A stretch of 64,000 bases of DNA. It comes from Gnetum montanum. Its lineage: Eukaryota; Streptophyta; Gnetopsida; Gnetales; Gnetaceae. A model generated the notes under the pieces. It saw nothing but the letters and a program-made list of their open reading frames with translations. It was not told the origin of the DNA and made no database searches. The position numbers were made by a program, and so were the translations under genes. The stretch lies in NCBI GenBank assembly GCA_015680685.1, contig MNCI01003890.1:266812-330811 (forward strand), in the 5' to 3' direction. Shown in pieces: positions 25,508-37,761 of this stretch (position 1 is the first letter of the stretch; the number at the start of each line of letters is the position of its first letter).

Positions 25508-26739
25508 AGTGATTTATCATAGGGCCACCCACAAGTTCTTTGGAGCCTATGCAATGGTTTGGCCCTCAACCAACTAGCATTCTTCCCTAATGCTATTAAT
25601 CATGCTATCACTTGTGTGCATGTTGACTCACTTCCAATTTATGAGCACGAGGGCCTTATTGAGTCTTTGACTCACAAATAGTAATCCATAAGTTTGACAT
25701 TTTGGAGGCTAAATATACCCTTTCTCTTTGCTACATTGATAAATTGTCATGCACATTCACCCCATGTTGACCATATGTCTTGGAATATACGTATAATCTT
25801 CTTTTGGGTGCTAACACCTCTTCTTCCCAAGCATCACTAGCTAATCTCACTACAAACGCTAACTCCATTTTGACTTTATCATCTACAGTTGCCTCATCTC
25901 AACACCAGAACCTACATAGCCCTGCTCACTTGGTGGTTGAACCATCCAACATTGACAATTCTTGTTATTCCCCCATGGAATGCTCCCTCAACCTTGATTC
26001 CATGCCAACCTATGACATTAACTACACCACCTCAGTTTGAACCTCCACAAGCCACCATGCTCTCACACATCATGAATTCACTTCTTGTGCATGTAGAACA
26101 CACCCCTCTCTCCCCCATTGACATTCCGATGACATAGAATCACTATGCTTGCAACACTCTACCCCTACTCCCCTTTCTAGAGATCCAATGGGGCATCATT
26201 GATGCCTTGCTTAGAATTGTTATTATGAGCTCTAGTAGGGGGACAGGTTCAATCTAGTGGCTTTTGGTTGGGTCTTTCTACTACCAAACTAAAACATGAT
26301 GATGCCTTGATTGCATAGTTGTTGGTCTACTTTATCATAGTCTCTCACTTGACATTGCATGGTTGCCACAACCTACCACACCACGTCACCGTGGTTCACT
26401 TAATGCTACAATAATGTTGATTGTACATGCCACATAGGTGGCTCTTGTCTATTCAGATTGTTGTTTTGATTGCCAAAGTCATGGTAGATTTTGTTTTTGT
26501 TAGGCCTACATGAAACACCACTATTAGTTCTTGTAAACTTTAGCTTATATTAATATAATCACCTTTAAGTTTTTTCTATTAAACAAAAAAATTAAAAGAA
26601 ATTTTATAAAACTCTACAATAAACCGAGGAATAGGAAGCTGCATTTAGCTTACATTTTTTTTTGAAATGTGAATCAATAGCTAAAGTTAATGGTATCTTA
26701 AAAAGTGAATCAATAGCTTACATTAGCATTCTGGATGAT
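25508..26739 (+). other. Unclassified, possibly LINE-derived
   Basis: A plus-strand frame around 25,690-26,040 (VIHKFDILEAKYTLSLCYID, then a Ser/Thr/Asn-rich stretch) is interrupted by stops. Around 26,535-26,600 comes a tail (TTAATATAATCACCTTTAAG, then TTAAACAAAAAAATT) like the 3' end of a plant LINE. I do not recognise a domain. A decayed LINE or other transcribed repeat is possible. Confidence 0.3.
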
Positions 26740-29700
26740 CCTCTACCTTTTGGTATCTTAAAACTCCAAGCAATTATTCCCTTCTGATAAGTTTTAATGC
26801 CTTCTAGCTGGGACTGTAAGAGGGTGCTAGTCACAATGCCTTGCAGTTTACCTAGACCTTGCTATCGAATGATCCTCTACCTTTTGAAAGTCACAAACTC
26901 GAAGCAGTTACTTCCTACCAAAAGGTCTAAATGCCTTTTGGAAGGGTTTATGGGAGGGTGCTATTTGCACTACCTCATAGTTTACGTGGACCTTGGTACT
27001 GGATGATCTTCTACCATCCAGAAGCCTCTAAATGCCTTTGGTTGATCTTTTACCTTTTGAATGATCCTTTGCCTATTGATAGCCTTAAACTCCAAGCAAT
27101 TATTCTCTTCGGGAAGGTACGAATGCTTTCCGCTTGGGACTGCGAGAGGATGCTAGTTGCACTGCCTCGCAATTTACATAGTACTTACTATCGAATGACT
27201 CTTTGCCTTTTAGAAACCACAAACTCCAACTAGTTATTCCTTACTAGAAGGCCTGGATGCCTTCCAGATGATCTTCAACCTTCTAGATGACCCTCTACCT
27301 TCTGGTAGCCTCAAACTTCAAGTAATTCTTTCCTTCCAAAAGGTTTGAATGCCTTCTGGTTGGGATTGTGGGAGGGTGCTAGTAGCACTGCCTCATAGTT
27401 TACATAGTATTTGCTACCGAATGACCCTTTGCCTTTTGGAAGCCACAAATACCAACCAATTATTCCCTTCCAAAAGGTTTGAATGCCTTCTAGATGATCT
27501 TCAGCCTTTTGGTAGCCTAAGCTTTTAAATAATTCTTTCCCTTTGAAAAGTTTGAATGCCTTCCAATTGGGACTACCAGAGGATGCTAGTTGCACTGCCT
27601 TGTAGTTTACATAACATTTGCTACTAGATGACCCTATGCCTTTTGAAAGCCACAAACTCCAACCAGTTATTTCTTACCAGAAGGCCTAAATGCCTTTTGG
27701 ATGATCTTTAGCCTTTTGGATGACACTATGCCTTCTAGTAGCCTAAAACTTTAAGTAATGCTTTCCTTTTAGAAAGTTTGAATGCTTTTCGGTTGGGACT
27801 ATAGGAGGGTGCTAATCACATTACCTCACAATCTATGTAGCACTTGCTACTAGATGATCCTCTGCCTTTCAAAAGCCATAACCTCTAACCAATTATTCCT
27901 TATCGGAAGGTTTGGATGCCTTCTAGATGATCCTCTATCTTTTTGTAGCCTCAAACTCCAAGCAATTGGTTCCTTTTGAAAGGTCTGAATGTCTTTTGAT
28001 TGGGACTACAAGAGGGTGCTAGTCACACTACCTCATAGTTTACATAGCACTTGCTATTGAATGATCCTTTGCCTTCCAGAATCCACAAACTCCAACCAAT
28101 TATTCCCTATTGGAAAGTCTAAATGCCTTTTGGATGACTCTTTGCCTTCCGATAGCCTAAAACTTTAAGTAATTCTTTCTTTTTAGAAAGTATGAATGCC
28201 TTCCGATTGGGACTATAAGAGGATGCTAGTTGCACTACCTTGTTGTTTACGTAGCATTTTCTACTGGATAATCCTCTACCTTTTGAAAGCCACAAACTCT
28301 AACCAATTATTCCCTACTGGAAGGCCTAGATGCTTTCCGAATAGCCCTTTGCCTTCTAGTAGCCACAAACTCCAAACAATTGTTTCCTTTTGGAAGGTTT
28401 GAATGCCTTTTGGTTGGGACTGCGAGAAGGTGCTAGTCACATTGCCTTGTAGTTTACATAGCACTTGCTATAGATCGATCCTTTGCCTTCCAGAAGCCAC
28501 AAACTCCAACCAATTATTCTTTTTCAGAAGGTCTAAATGCCTTTCGAATGACCCTCTACCTTTTGGTAGCTTAAAACTTTAAGCAATTCTTCCCTTCTAG
28601 AAAGTCTGAATGCCTTTTAGTTGGACTATGGGAGGGTGTTAGTCACACTGCCTCACAGTTTATGTAGCACTTGCTACTAGATGTCCTTTGCCTTCTGCAA
28701 GCCACAAACTTCAACTAATTATTCTCTACCAAAAGGCTTGGATGCCTTCTAGATGATCTTCAGCCTTCTAGATGACCCTTTGCCTTCTGGTAACCTCAAA
28801 CTCCAAGTAATTATTTCCTTCTAGAAGGTCTAAATCCCTTTCAATTGGGATTGCTGGAGGGTGTTAGTCGTACTGCCTTGCAATTTATGTAGCACTTACT
28901 ACTAGATAATCCTCTATCTTTTAGAAGCCACAAACTCCAACCAATTATTCCCTATTGGAAGGTGTGGATGCCTTCCGAATGATCTTTAGCCTTCCAGATG
29001 ATCCTCTACCTTTCAGAAGCCATAAACTCCAACCAATTATTCCCTACTAGAATGATCATCAGCCTTTTAGATGATCTTCAGCCTTCCAGATGACCCTCTA
29101 CCTTTCGGAAGCCACAAAGTCCAACCAATTATTCCCTACTGAAATGATCATCAACGTTTTGGATGATCCTATGCCTTTTGCTAGCCTCAAACTCTAAGCA
29201 ATTATTCCCTTCCAGAAGGTTTGAATGCCTTTCGGTTAGGATTGCAAGAGGGTGTTGGTTGCACTACCTCGTAGTTTACATAGTACTTGCTATCAAATGG
29301 TCCTCTATCTTTTGGTAGCCACAAACTCCAATAAATTATTCCCTACTAGAAGGCCTAGATGCCTTTTGGATGATCTTTAACCTTCCAGATGATCCTTTGT
29401 TTTCTGGTAGCCTCAAACTCCAAGCACTTGTTTCCTTCCTAAAGGTTTAAATGCCTTTTGGTTGGAATCGCTAGAGGGTGCTAGTTGCACTACCTCACAA
29501 TTTACATAGCACTTGCTACCGAATTACCCTATGCCTTCCGCTAGCCTAAAACTTTAAGCAATTCTTTCCTTTTAGAAAGTCTAAATGCCTTCTACTTGGA
29601 ACTATGAGAGGATGCTAGTCGCATTGCCTTACAATTTACATAGTACTTGCTACTAGATGACCCTCTACCTTTTGGATGCCACAAACTCTAACCAATTATT

Positions 29701-30060
29701 CCCTTTCAAAAGGTCTGAATGCCTTCTAGATGATCCTCTACCTTCTAGTAGCCTAAAACTTTAAGCAATTCTTCCCTTTCAAAAAGTTTGAATGGCTTCT
29801 AGTTGGGATTGTAGGAGGATGCTAGTTGCACAACCTTGTAATTTATGTAGTAGTTACTACCGAATGATCCTCTACCTTTTGGAAGCCATAAACTCCAACC
29901 AATTATTCCCTTCTGAAAGGTTTGAATGCCTTCTGGATGATTTTCGACCTTCCAAATGATCCTCTACCTTCTAATAGCCTCAAATTCCAAGCAATTGTTC
30001 TATTTCAGAAGGTTTGAAAGCCTTCCGGTTGGGACTGTGGGTAGGTAGTTGCATTACCTC
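26740..30060. repeat. Satellite array, higher-order units of about 207-225 bp
   Basis: A block containing GGTTGGGACTG, GAGGGTGCTAGT, GCACTGCCTCGTAGTTTACA, TAGCACTTGCTAC, GAATGATCCTCTACC and ACAAACTCCAACCAATTATTC recurs about 15 times. The GGGTGCTAG-type word sits near 26,823, 26,955, 27,150, 27,374, 27,590, 27,806, 28,014, 28,222, 28,429, 28,636, 28,857, 29,250, 29,477, 29,611, 29,818 and 30,030, mostly 207-227 bp apart. Each unit consists of two related halves of about 135 and 73 bp. The halves share ATGCCTTCYGG/GCCTTTTGGAAG words that are self-complementary. Copies differ by 10-25%. Open frames here follow the repeat and are not genes. Confidence 0.9.
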
Positions 30061-31470
30061 ATAGTTTACAATGCGCACTAAGAGATGCAAGCATATGCCA
30101 GTCACATTTCATCATCGTCAGCATGAGTATGCATTCATGTCAACATGAAATGTATCTGTGAGCATGATGACCCATTATCTATGTACATCAATACAAAATT
30201 CACAACATACATACCCATGCGCTCACCAACCACATCATAGGCTTTGTAATTGGCTAATGAGAACAATGATAACCTTGTCTCGCCCCAGGCCAAAGCCAGT
30301 CTCTTAAATTTTAATACAACTCATGTTGGAATTTATAGGGAGGTCATGTTGCCCTTGTTATATATATGTAGGGGTTGAAATTTGTGTTGAGATCCATGCA
30401 AAAACAATGGAGAGAAGCTTGTTTTTGCTATGTTTTTTTTTTCTACGCTCTTTCATTTTTGCAAAGATCAATGTGATCTTTGTAATTTTTAAAAAATATT
30501 TTCATAATGACTTTTTTGTGGGTGAAAAAAAATACGATGAAACAAATTTTGGTTAGAATGCTGCCTGTATTTTGCTTGTTTCCTTTTTGCATTCCTATAG
30601 GAAACTGATTTTGAAAATGAAAGAATTCATTATTTATGAGATATGTATTAATATTGGTAGTTCTTGAGGTGGTTGACTGGTTGTTTTATTACATGAAAGG
30701 TTACAAGTTTAAGTTATACTTAAGGCATTGTTATATTTCTAAAAATGAGGTATTACTTTTAATTTAAAAGCTTTAAATTATATTCTAAGCTTTAAAGGTT
30801 TAGTTATAGATTAATTAGTGGATTTATCTTTTGTAGCATTGGTTTAGATGTATGAGCAATGGAGCCTCTAATGCAAGTAACCTTCAACACAATTCTCTAC
30901 AAAGGAGCCCTTCATTTTAATTCTAGCTACTATCTACTTCATTTGATTCTTTCTTCATTCTACTTGTACTATTGGTTATAGTTGGTCTTTAGTGAGAACC
31001 GAATTTCTAAAAAAGTGCTTCTTTCTTTTGTTATTGGCTTGATTATAAAGATAAATTCCTAAGTAGGCATCCCCAAATCCGTTGAGTCTTTCCTTTCATG
31101 TTATTTTTACATGTTCTATCATATGCTACTTATGTATTTTTTACCCTTTCTATATTTTTTGTCCAATGCTACATGTATATTTGTTGTTCTATTTTGAATA
31201 ATAAAATTTCTTTTAGGGTCCAATAACCCCCTCCCCTCACCCCTAAGTCATAAAATTGATTCTAAATCACATATCTTAGGGTATCTTTTGGGTTCTAATG
31301 CCCCCCACAACACCTTCCCACTACCCTCAAACGAAAAAAAACCCCAAAACTATCATTCTTAGTAAATGCGGGTGGTAAGATATAGAACATGAACTCGAGT
31401 CCATACCATTAAGACAAAGCTATACTATCAATAGTGATGTTGTTGTTATTACAAGGAATGAAGGGTTGGT
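30061..31470. other. Intergenic with LINE-like 3' tail
   Basis: No gene supported. At 31,190-31,235 GAATAATAAAATTTCTTTTA is followed by GGGTCCAATAACCCC, which closely resembles the end of the L1-type LINE at 35,985-36,030. The preceding 200-300 bp may therefore be a 5'-truncated LINE. A tRNA-like remnant may lie at 31,350-31,440 (minus strand). The remainder is AT-rich. Confidence 0.4.
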
Positions 31471-31479
31471 GTTAGAACT

Positions 31480-31690
31480 ATAAATTATTTCACATATATA
31501 GCTAACATGGTACTTTAGTAGAACTTAGGGGTATTACAACTCCAAATAATTTGACTATAGGTACACCCCAAGATACATAATCAACATAATACATAAGAAT
31601 TATAGAGATATATAAAGATGCCTCAAGTCTCACTAGAATGGATAGCCTCTTGCTAAATAAGATAACAAGCTAACCACTCTAGTATAACTT
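31480..31690 (-). mobile_element. SINE copy, minus strand
   Basis: On the minus strand a degenerate tRNA-like head (AGTGGTTAGCTTGTTATC) is followed by the family body TATGTATCTTGGGGTGTACC, TATAGTCAAATTATTTGG and the tail GTAATACCCC. The head is decayed; the 3' half is diagnostic. Confidence 0.6.
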
Positions 31691-31719
31691 AAGTAGAACT
31701 TAATAGTGTCATATCAACA

Positions 31720-31890
31720 TATCCCTTTTGGAGCCTATGGGGTGGGGGTGTTGAAACCCAAAAGAATTTGACTATATGTACATCAAGAGACATTATGTCA
31801 TCGACAATATTTCCTTTAGATTCAAACATATAACTTACAACCCACAAGTCACATTCTTTAGCAAAGTATGCATAGTAAGGATCATCACTA
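31720..31890 (-). mobile_element. SINE copy, minus strand
   Basis: The plus-strand order GGGGTGTTGAAACCC, AAGAATTTGACTATATGTAC and TTCAAACATATAACTTACAA is the reverse of the family order tail, body, head. The tRNA-like head is eroded. Confidence 0.55.
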
Positions 31891-32354
31891 TCTCACTACT
31901 CATCACGCTAGGTGAGTTCTAGGAGGTTTGATGGATGAACAAAAACCTAACTAAATGTGCATAGCATTTTCTTTTTAAATATCAATTTAATGAAGGGGAT
32001 CATTGGAATTGGAATTAGATTAATATGTACCTCCAATATATATAGCCAACACATAACTTTGTAAATCTTAAGTAGAACATAGTAGTGCTTTAGATCAACA
32101 TACACATTAGAATTAAACCTCTAAGTTACAAATTTTAAGGTGAATGCTCTAATCAAACATTATTTTAATGTTGTGCTTGGAAGTAGACTTATAAAAGTTG
32201 CAATGCACTTTCAACCAAGCATTAATTCTTAGTGATTAGCTTGATTTGTCTATTCTTAATAATTAACCTTTTTTGTATATTCTTGGTGATCAACCTTCTG
32301 TCTTTCTTTACATTTAAATGTGTCTTTCTTTACATTTAAATGTGTCTTTGGTTG

Positions 32355-32516
32355 GAGGGAAGGGGTTGGAATCATAAAATAATTGTAATATAAGTACACC
32401 ATAAGATACATAGTATATTTAGAAGTTTATAACTCAACACTACCCACTAGAATCGAACTTATGATTTGGAGCTTTTAAATCAAGCTTCTTACCATTCGAC
32501 TAACATCTCATTGTTA
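32355..32516 (-). mobile_element. SINE copy, minus strand, nearly complete
   Basis: The minus strand reads GAGATGTTAGTCGAATGGTA (box A), CATAAGTTCGATTCTAGTGG (box B), GTAGTGTTGAGTTATAAAC, CTATGTATCTTATGGTGTAC and AATTATTTTATGATTCCAAC followed by CCC. It is the best example of the family in the window, about 160 bp, with both Pol III promoter boxes about 35 bp apart. Confidence 0.8.
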
Positions 32517-32774
32517 ATACCTCTTGTGCATTGCCCAATATTCAACATTATATAAGATACTAGTCCTAATTCTTCTCCTATAAAATTTTCCTTTTAATTT
32601 TATTGAAATTCATCTTTCACATAAAACACTACTAGCTTGTATTCATTTTAACCATTTTTCTTTTAATCCTATTTCTTATATATTTAAACATTTCATTATA
32701 CGATTGGAGCATTATCTCCATTTTGACCATTCGGCCTCAATCCTATTCTTAAGGTATTTTAATGTAATATGTTG

Positions 32775-32885
32775 ACACATCACTATGTTAACATAGAGCT
32801 AAGATTCTTGATTTGGTAATTTCAAGTTTAGGTTTGATTTTGGTGGGTAATGTGCTAATTTGACTATATGTATCGAGGCTAAATA
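32775..32885 (+). mobile_element. SINE copy, plus strand, internally deleted
   Basis: AAGATTCTTGATTTGGTAAT, then GTTTAGGTTTGATTTTGGTG (box B), then GGGTAATGTGCTAATTTGAC. The body between GTTGAGTTATAA and the tail is missing. Confidence 0.55.
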
Positions 32886-33389
32886 TTGTAAAGAAAATAT
32901 ATTTTTGGTTTCAACACAACACCTTATCATGTTGGTTATGTTATTTTAAAGTTTGTTTTTAAGTACCATGTTGGTTGTACTAATGATAAGTTATTTTATG
33001 CTGGGGTGTGAGGGGTGGTCTCCAAACCCAAAGCCAATTTTTATACAACATTTATCTCCAAATAATATGTTCACACATAAGGTTACCAAATTGAGTTATA
33101 CTTATATATCTTAAGATGTACTTATAGTTAGAGATCTTGCCCCAACACTTGTGAATCTTATCCATATTTATCTTTTAAAATCATATATTAAAAATTAGAA
33201 CTCAATTTTCAGTGATGCATTACTCAATTGGTTGAAGTATATAGCTTATGGTTTACACTAGGAAAATTGACTAGTTGGCTAGAGGAATAGGGTCTAAGAG
33301 TTATTTTTAGTAAATTAAAGATCGTGGGTTTGATTTCATACACCAAATTTTTATTAAATGAATAATTTCCTATTCTAGAGAAGACATCT

Positions 33390-34300
33390 AAGAAGAAAAA
33401 CCAAATTCTGGTTTTGTTAATGAACTTTCCTTCTTTGAGGTAAAGACAACCTTATCAAAGATAAAAAATGGAAAAGTTGTTGGACCAAATAAGATTTCTA
33501 TATAAGCTTGGAAAACACTAGGAGATACCAAAGTTTCTTGATTGACACAATTATTTAACAAAATTTTGAAAGATGGACAAATGCCCAACAATGAGGTGTT
33601 AGCCTAGTGGTATGGGTCTTGGCTTGGAAATCATAGGTCATAGGTTCAATTCTACTAGGTAGTTGTAAGTTATAACTTATATAAATGTTGGTGTGTACCT
33701 ATGTTTCCCTTCTTTTAGAGGGATCAAGTTAATAAGCTATACTATGAAGCCTTGGGAGAGGCATAGAATAATGTTTTAGACTTGAATAAAGAGTATCAAA
33801 AAATAAATCTGGATTTATGCTAGAGAGGCTATTTTCTTGATATGACAATTAATGGAAAAATTTAGAAAACATATGAAAAATTTGCATATGATCTTCATTG
33901 ACTTGGAAAAAAGCATAGGATGGAGTGTCTAAAGATATTATTTGGTGGACCTTGTAGAGAAAAACATCCTTAATAAATATATTAAAGTAATTCAAGATAT
34001 GTATGAAGGAGCTACCATTAAAATTAGAAAAGTTTATGGACCAATATTTAGACAAGTTTACATAAAGGGTTTGCACTTAGCCTGTCCTTATTTGTCATTG
34101 TTATAAATGAATTAACAAAGAAAATAGAAGATGAAATCCCTTGGTGTATGCTATTTGCAAATGATATTGTGTTGGTGGATACACTCGAGAAAATATTACT
34201 TCTAAAATGAAGAAGTTGAGAGATGCTCAAAAATCAAAAGGCTTAAAAATTAGTAGAGGTAAGACATACTATATTGAATGAGTAGTGGTTTTGTTATTTG
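33390..34300 (+). pseudogene. RTE-type LINE reverse transcriptase fragment
   Basis: Plus strand, split by a SINE at 33,592-33,720. Before the SINE: KNGKVVGPNKI (normally KxGKAxGPDGI), AWKTLGDTKVS and LFNKILKDGQMP. After it: HMIFIDLEKA, DIIWWTLxRKNIL, YIKVIQDMYEGATI and DEIPWCMLFANDIVLVD. The last motif normally reads FADD, so one catalytic aspartate is lost. Motif order and wording fit the RTE clade as I know it. Many stops and frame changes mark an old copy; the endonuclease end and 3' end are absent. Confidence 0.75.
33592..33720 (+). mobile_element. SINE copy inserted in an RTE-type LINE
   Basis: GAGGTGTTAGCCTAGTGGTA matches box A (TRGYNNANNGG) and CATAGGTTCAATTCTACTAG matches box B. GTAAGTTATAACTTATATAA, GGTGTGTACCTATG and a short CTTTTAGAGGG end follow. 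LINE reverse transcriptase is readable on both sides, so the SINE is the later insertion. Confidence 0.75.
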
Positions 34301-34779
34301 CTATCAAAATATTGGAAAAATAATTATGTAAATCAGTGAGACCATGTCATCCATTCCTTTAGTCTTTATGAATATAGTTCTTATCACATGAAAATAAAAT
34401 TAACTCATGATTCTTACGCCTTGAAAAAAGAGGAAGGATAAATAAGGAATAAAAAAGGATATGTTTTGCACTAATACAATCTCCCAAATTTTTCTCAAAA
34501 AAAATGTTAATCACATTTTTATCAATATATTCTTGAAAAAAAAAGAAAAAAACAAAGACTTTAGTCCTGCTTTATTGGTTCATATCGTTTCACTTTGACT
34601 ATGGTGTATTAAAATTCTTGGATGCTATACTATTTAAAGAATATTGTACTTCAACTTCAACATGAATTTAAATACACAATGGTTATGATCAATCAAAGTC
34701 TTAACTTGTACAGAAGGGTATAACCAAGGGGAATAGGCAACAAAGGTAAGCACCATGAATACAACATAGGGAGAAAAGT

Positions 34780-36030
34780 GGGTTGATCTTCACACCTCTT
34801 GGTTTTGGAAGGGAGTTATTTCTCTTAATTGTCTTAGACTTGCGAATCAATGGATTTCTGGGAAGTGTTTAATTATCTGTATGGGGCATCTAAAGCAATG
34901 CACCATTGCCTAGCTCAAGTTTATACCTNCGGGGCATCTAAAGCAATGCACCATTGCCTAGCTCAAGTTTATACCTTTATTCATTGCCATTTGCAATTGG
35001 ATGTTTCTGTGCAGCGGACTTTTCCTGGCTTCCAATGGATTAATAGGTCGAAACTTCTACCTTATAAGCCGCATGTCCCCTTTTAACTTTTGCATGACTC
35101 ATCAAGTATCATTCAATGATGTAACAAGTCTTGGCACAAACAAGGGTTGGAACAATTTTGGATCCTCCTCTTGCAACGTATTTGAAAGCTTCCAACTCTT
35201 GCTAAAATTCAACAATTCATCTAGTGCCTCCTTCACCAAGGTTTACCTATTTGTAAATGTCTTAACTATCTTGGGATTCGTGCTCCTGCTTGCCCTCTCT
35301 GTGGTGGTATAGAGAATTTTGTTCATGTGTTTTGGCAATGCCCCTTTGCATAGCATGTGTGGACATGGGCCTCCAAAGTTATTCCATCGTTCAAGCTATC
35401 TCAAGATGATGTTATATTTGGCTTTTTGCCCACCACTTCTGCTAATTTCAAAATTTTATGCAAAGTTATTAAGCCTATTATTTTATATTATATTTGGAAG
35501 CATAGATGTAATGTTATCTTTCAAAGGATTTATTATTCCAATATACGTCATCTAACTATTATGGAAAAATTGTAGATCTTCCACATTGTTCATTTCCAAC
35601 TCAAATCTCAAGTATCCAAGTTCAAAACAAATATTCATCGTTGATTCATCTCTTGCAGCCTTGGGTAAAACCCACGATTTCAAGCAACCTTCTTCAACAA
35701 TAATCGCTGCACAGAAGCTTCCCTTTTTAAATTTGAGTGAAGTTACTTAATGAGAATCTCTTTATATATTCTCGAGTGTTATCTACCTTGTCCAAAATTC
35801 TACCAATCTTTCTTTTCCACCAGGTCAGTTGATCTTAGTGGATGGTAGTTCCGCAAATTGGGTTTCTTTTTTTCTAGATCGATTATTTATGTGAATATTC
35901 TTAGAGAGTCACATCCCTAGTAAATTATGTTTTCCTTCTCTTTTTAGTCTATGTGACTTAATGTGGATTATGTATTTGATACTCTTTTAATATTAATAAA
36001 ACTTCTTTTTCGGGTCTAATACCCCCCCAA
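34780..36030 (+). pseudogene. L1-type LINE 3' region with zinc-binding RT C-terminus
   Basis: Around 35,290-35,350 the frame reads CPLCGGIENFVHVFWQCPFA, the zinc-binding block found after reverse transcriptase in plant L1-type LINEs. HVWTWASKVI and YYIWKHRCNVIFQ follow, ending near 35,575. A non-coding tail ends at ATATTAATAAAACTTCTTTT, GGGTCTAATACCCC near 36,030. The 5' part of the element is missing or unreadable. Stops and frameshifts show decay. Confidence 0.75.
34883..34976. other. Probable assembly seam: N flanked by a 46-bp direct repeat
   Basis: GGGGCATCTAAAGCAATGCA at 34,883 runs to 34,928. A single N sits at 34,929 and the same 46 bp repeats at 34,931-34,976. Identical sequence on both sides of an N is what an unmerged contig overlap looks like. 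Confidence 0.8.
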
Positions 36031-36270
36031 AAGGTATCACATTTTTTAATGATTTTTGAGGGATTGATTAAAGCCAATCTTGCATGTGGGAATTCATCCT
36101 TATTGTGCCCAACATTTTGTGTTTTGTGTCAACCAACTAGATTAGGTTGTTGTACCTGCAGATGATAATCAAATTCAACAATGTACATAACATTTTTGAC
36201 TCTGTTGTTTTCTAATCTGCATGTCTAAATCTTATCTTGTATTATTTTTAACAAGAAGAAAACCATGCAG

Positions 36271-36805
36271 GTAAAAAATAAACCGAGTGATCCAAAATAT
36301 AAGATATTCACCGATTGTATGAAGGGATTGCGAGAGAGAACAATAACAATGACAGAAGTATTGGATTCTATGGCCAAATTGTTCTCTACTCCAGAGCGTC
36401 CGTTACTTTTTGAAAGGTATCTTATTTTCATGAGCTCTCATCTGATCGAAAGTGAAGCACATTTATTTTCATCAAGTATTTCCAAGAAACACTGATTAAT
36501 TACAACAATTAGCCCACAATTTCTCCATTATCAATTATGTTACACTACGCCACAGCGAGGACTCATCAGCAAAAGATCAACATAAAAATGTTCTTAGAAT
36601 AGACATGCTGGATTTGCTATATTTTTTATTTTTCTTTGCTGCGGTAAAGTAGATAATAGTCTTCCTTGAGTAATTTAAATTTTAAGAGATCTAAAAATTG
36701 GTATTTATAGTGTGTTTTACTTTTGACAGGTTTGGACAGTTTGTCCCGTCACAATGCCGTCAATTATATGATGAATATCTTAAGGATATTCGTGCAAAGC
36801 ACTAA
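36271..36805 (+). pseudogene. Terminal two exons of an RTEL1-like helicase (harmonin-homology domain), gene fragment
   Basis: Exon 36,271-36,416 follows an AG acceptor and ends at AAAG/GTATCT. Exon 36,730-36,805 follows TTGACAG and ends at TAA. Spliced, they give about 73 residues: YKIFTDCMKGLRERTITM, LDSMAKLF, then FERFGQFVPSQCRQLYDEYL. The pattern (YKxFxxxMKxLR, LFxxPER, RFxxFVPxxxxxLYDEY) is that of the harmonin-homology domain near the C-terminus of RTEL1, a telomere and recombination helicase. I assign it from memory of the family, without a search. Frame and splice sites are clean, but no upstream exon is found; LINE sequence lies directly upstream. It could be a fragment or the tail of a gene broken by insertions. 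Confidence 0.5.
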
Positions 36806-37761
36806 CTATAATGTAAGTACATCTTAATTTCATTACTCAAGATGGGAAAACTTATAAACGAGTTTGTTGAAGTCAAAATAGAGTTTTGAAAAATATAAAT
36901 CATTGGCATCTCTAGGATGGTTCTTGTGCCATAAAGCAGAAGGCAAGCTATAAAGATATCAATATTTTGCGGTAACAGTTAAATAGTACCTGATATTAAA
37001 TCTAGTTATGCTCAGTATTTCTCTAAATTAGTTTTGTTAGGGTGGACATTTTAACTGACGAATGCAAACAGTTATTCAAAATAATAATATAAAGACTTGT
37101 AATCAAAGATCTACAGTCCTTGTTTAATTTTATTTTTAAAGAAGCTTGTTTCTAACTGATGGCAGACAGTTGCAACTGTTGTTGCAGATATATCCAGCAC
37201 TCTCTGTGGAGTATCCAATTCAATGATGAAAAGAAAATATTCTTTGCCCTTTTTTTGAAATTATTTTTCACTTCCAAGGAAAAGTTTCGTTACATTATTT
37301 ATATCGATTTTCATTATTTCATTGTCCCATCTTGTTTATGTTTCCCTCTCATTGGTAAATAACTATGATGGGACATGATTATTAAAGATCTGTTTCATGC
37401 AGGTTGATTTTCACTTTTATGATGTAAATCTCAGAATTGTGCAAAAAGAATATTAAAAGGTTAAAAAATTTATGTTGAATATTAAGATACTAAAATGTCA
37501 AGTTCATGTTTTTACGTGTGTGTGCTGCGATGCACTATGGTGTTAGAAAATTGCATGGTTCTTTGTGAAATGGGTGTCCTAGAATGGTTTGAAGCATTGG
37601 TTAAATGTATTACATTAATGACAAATTGTGACGGGAAGTTTTCATCCCATATCATACAGGTTCAATTCCAACAGGTTATGGTAAGGTATAATGTTAACTT
37701 GTGAATTATCACAGAAATATTTAGGGCTTAATGCCGTAAAGTTTCTGGTTTACCAACCAAC
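36806..37761. other. Between the RTEL1-like tail and the TAF1 pseudogene
   Basis: AT-rich, presumably 3' UTR or intergenic. No further TAF1 exon is readable here, so the TAF1 copy stops at 37,762. Confidence 0.5.

Noticed and set aside
26797-28464. Several 60-114 codon open frames sharing peptide words
   Set aside because: They repeat because the DNA is a satellite. The frames change between units and contain no domain.
26740-30060. CRISPR-like regular repeat array
   Set aside because: Repeats are long and diverged, with no unique spacers of constant size, and the sequence is plant nuclear.
33592-33680. Possible tRNA gene (box A and box B present)
   Set aside because: The cloverleaf is not credible, and the same head with a fixed non-tRNA body recurs elsewhere, so it is a SINE.
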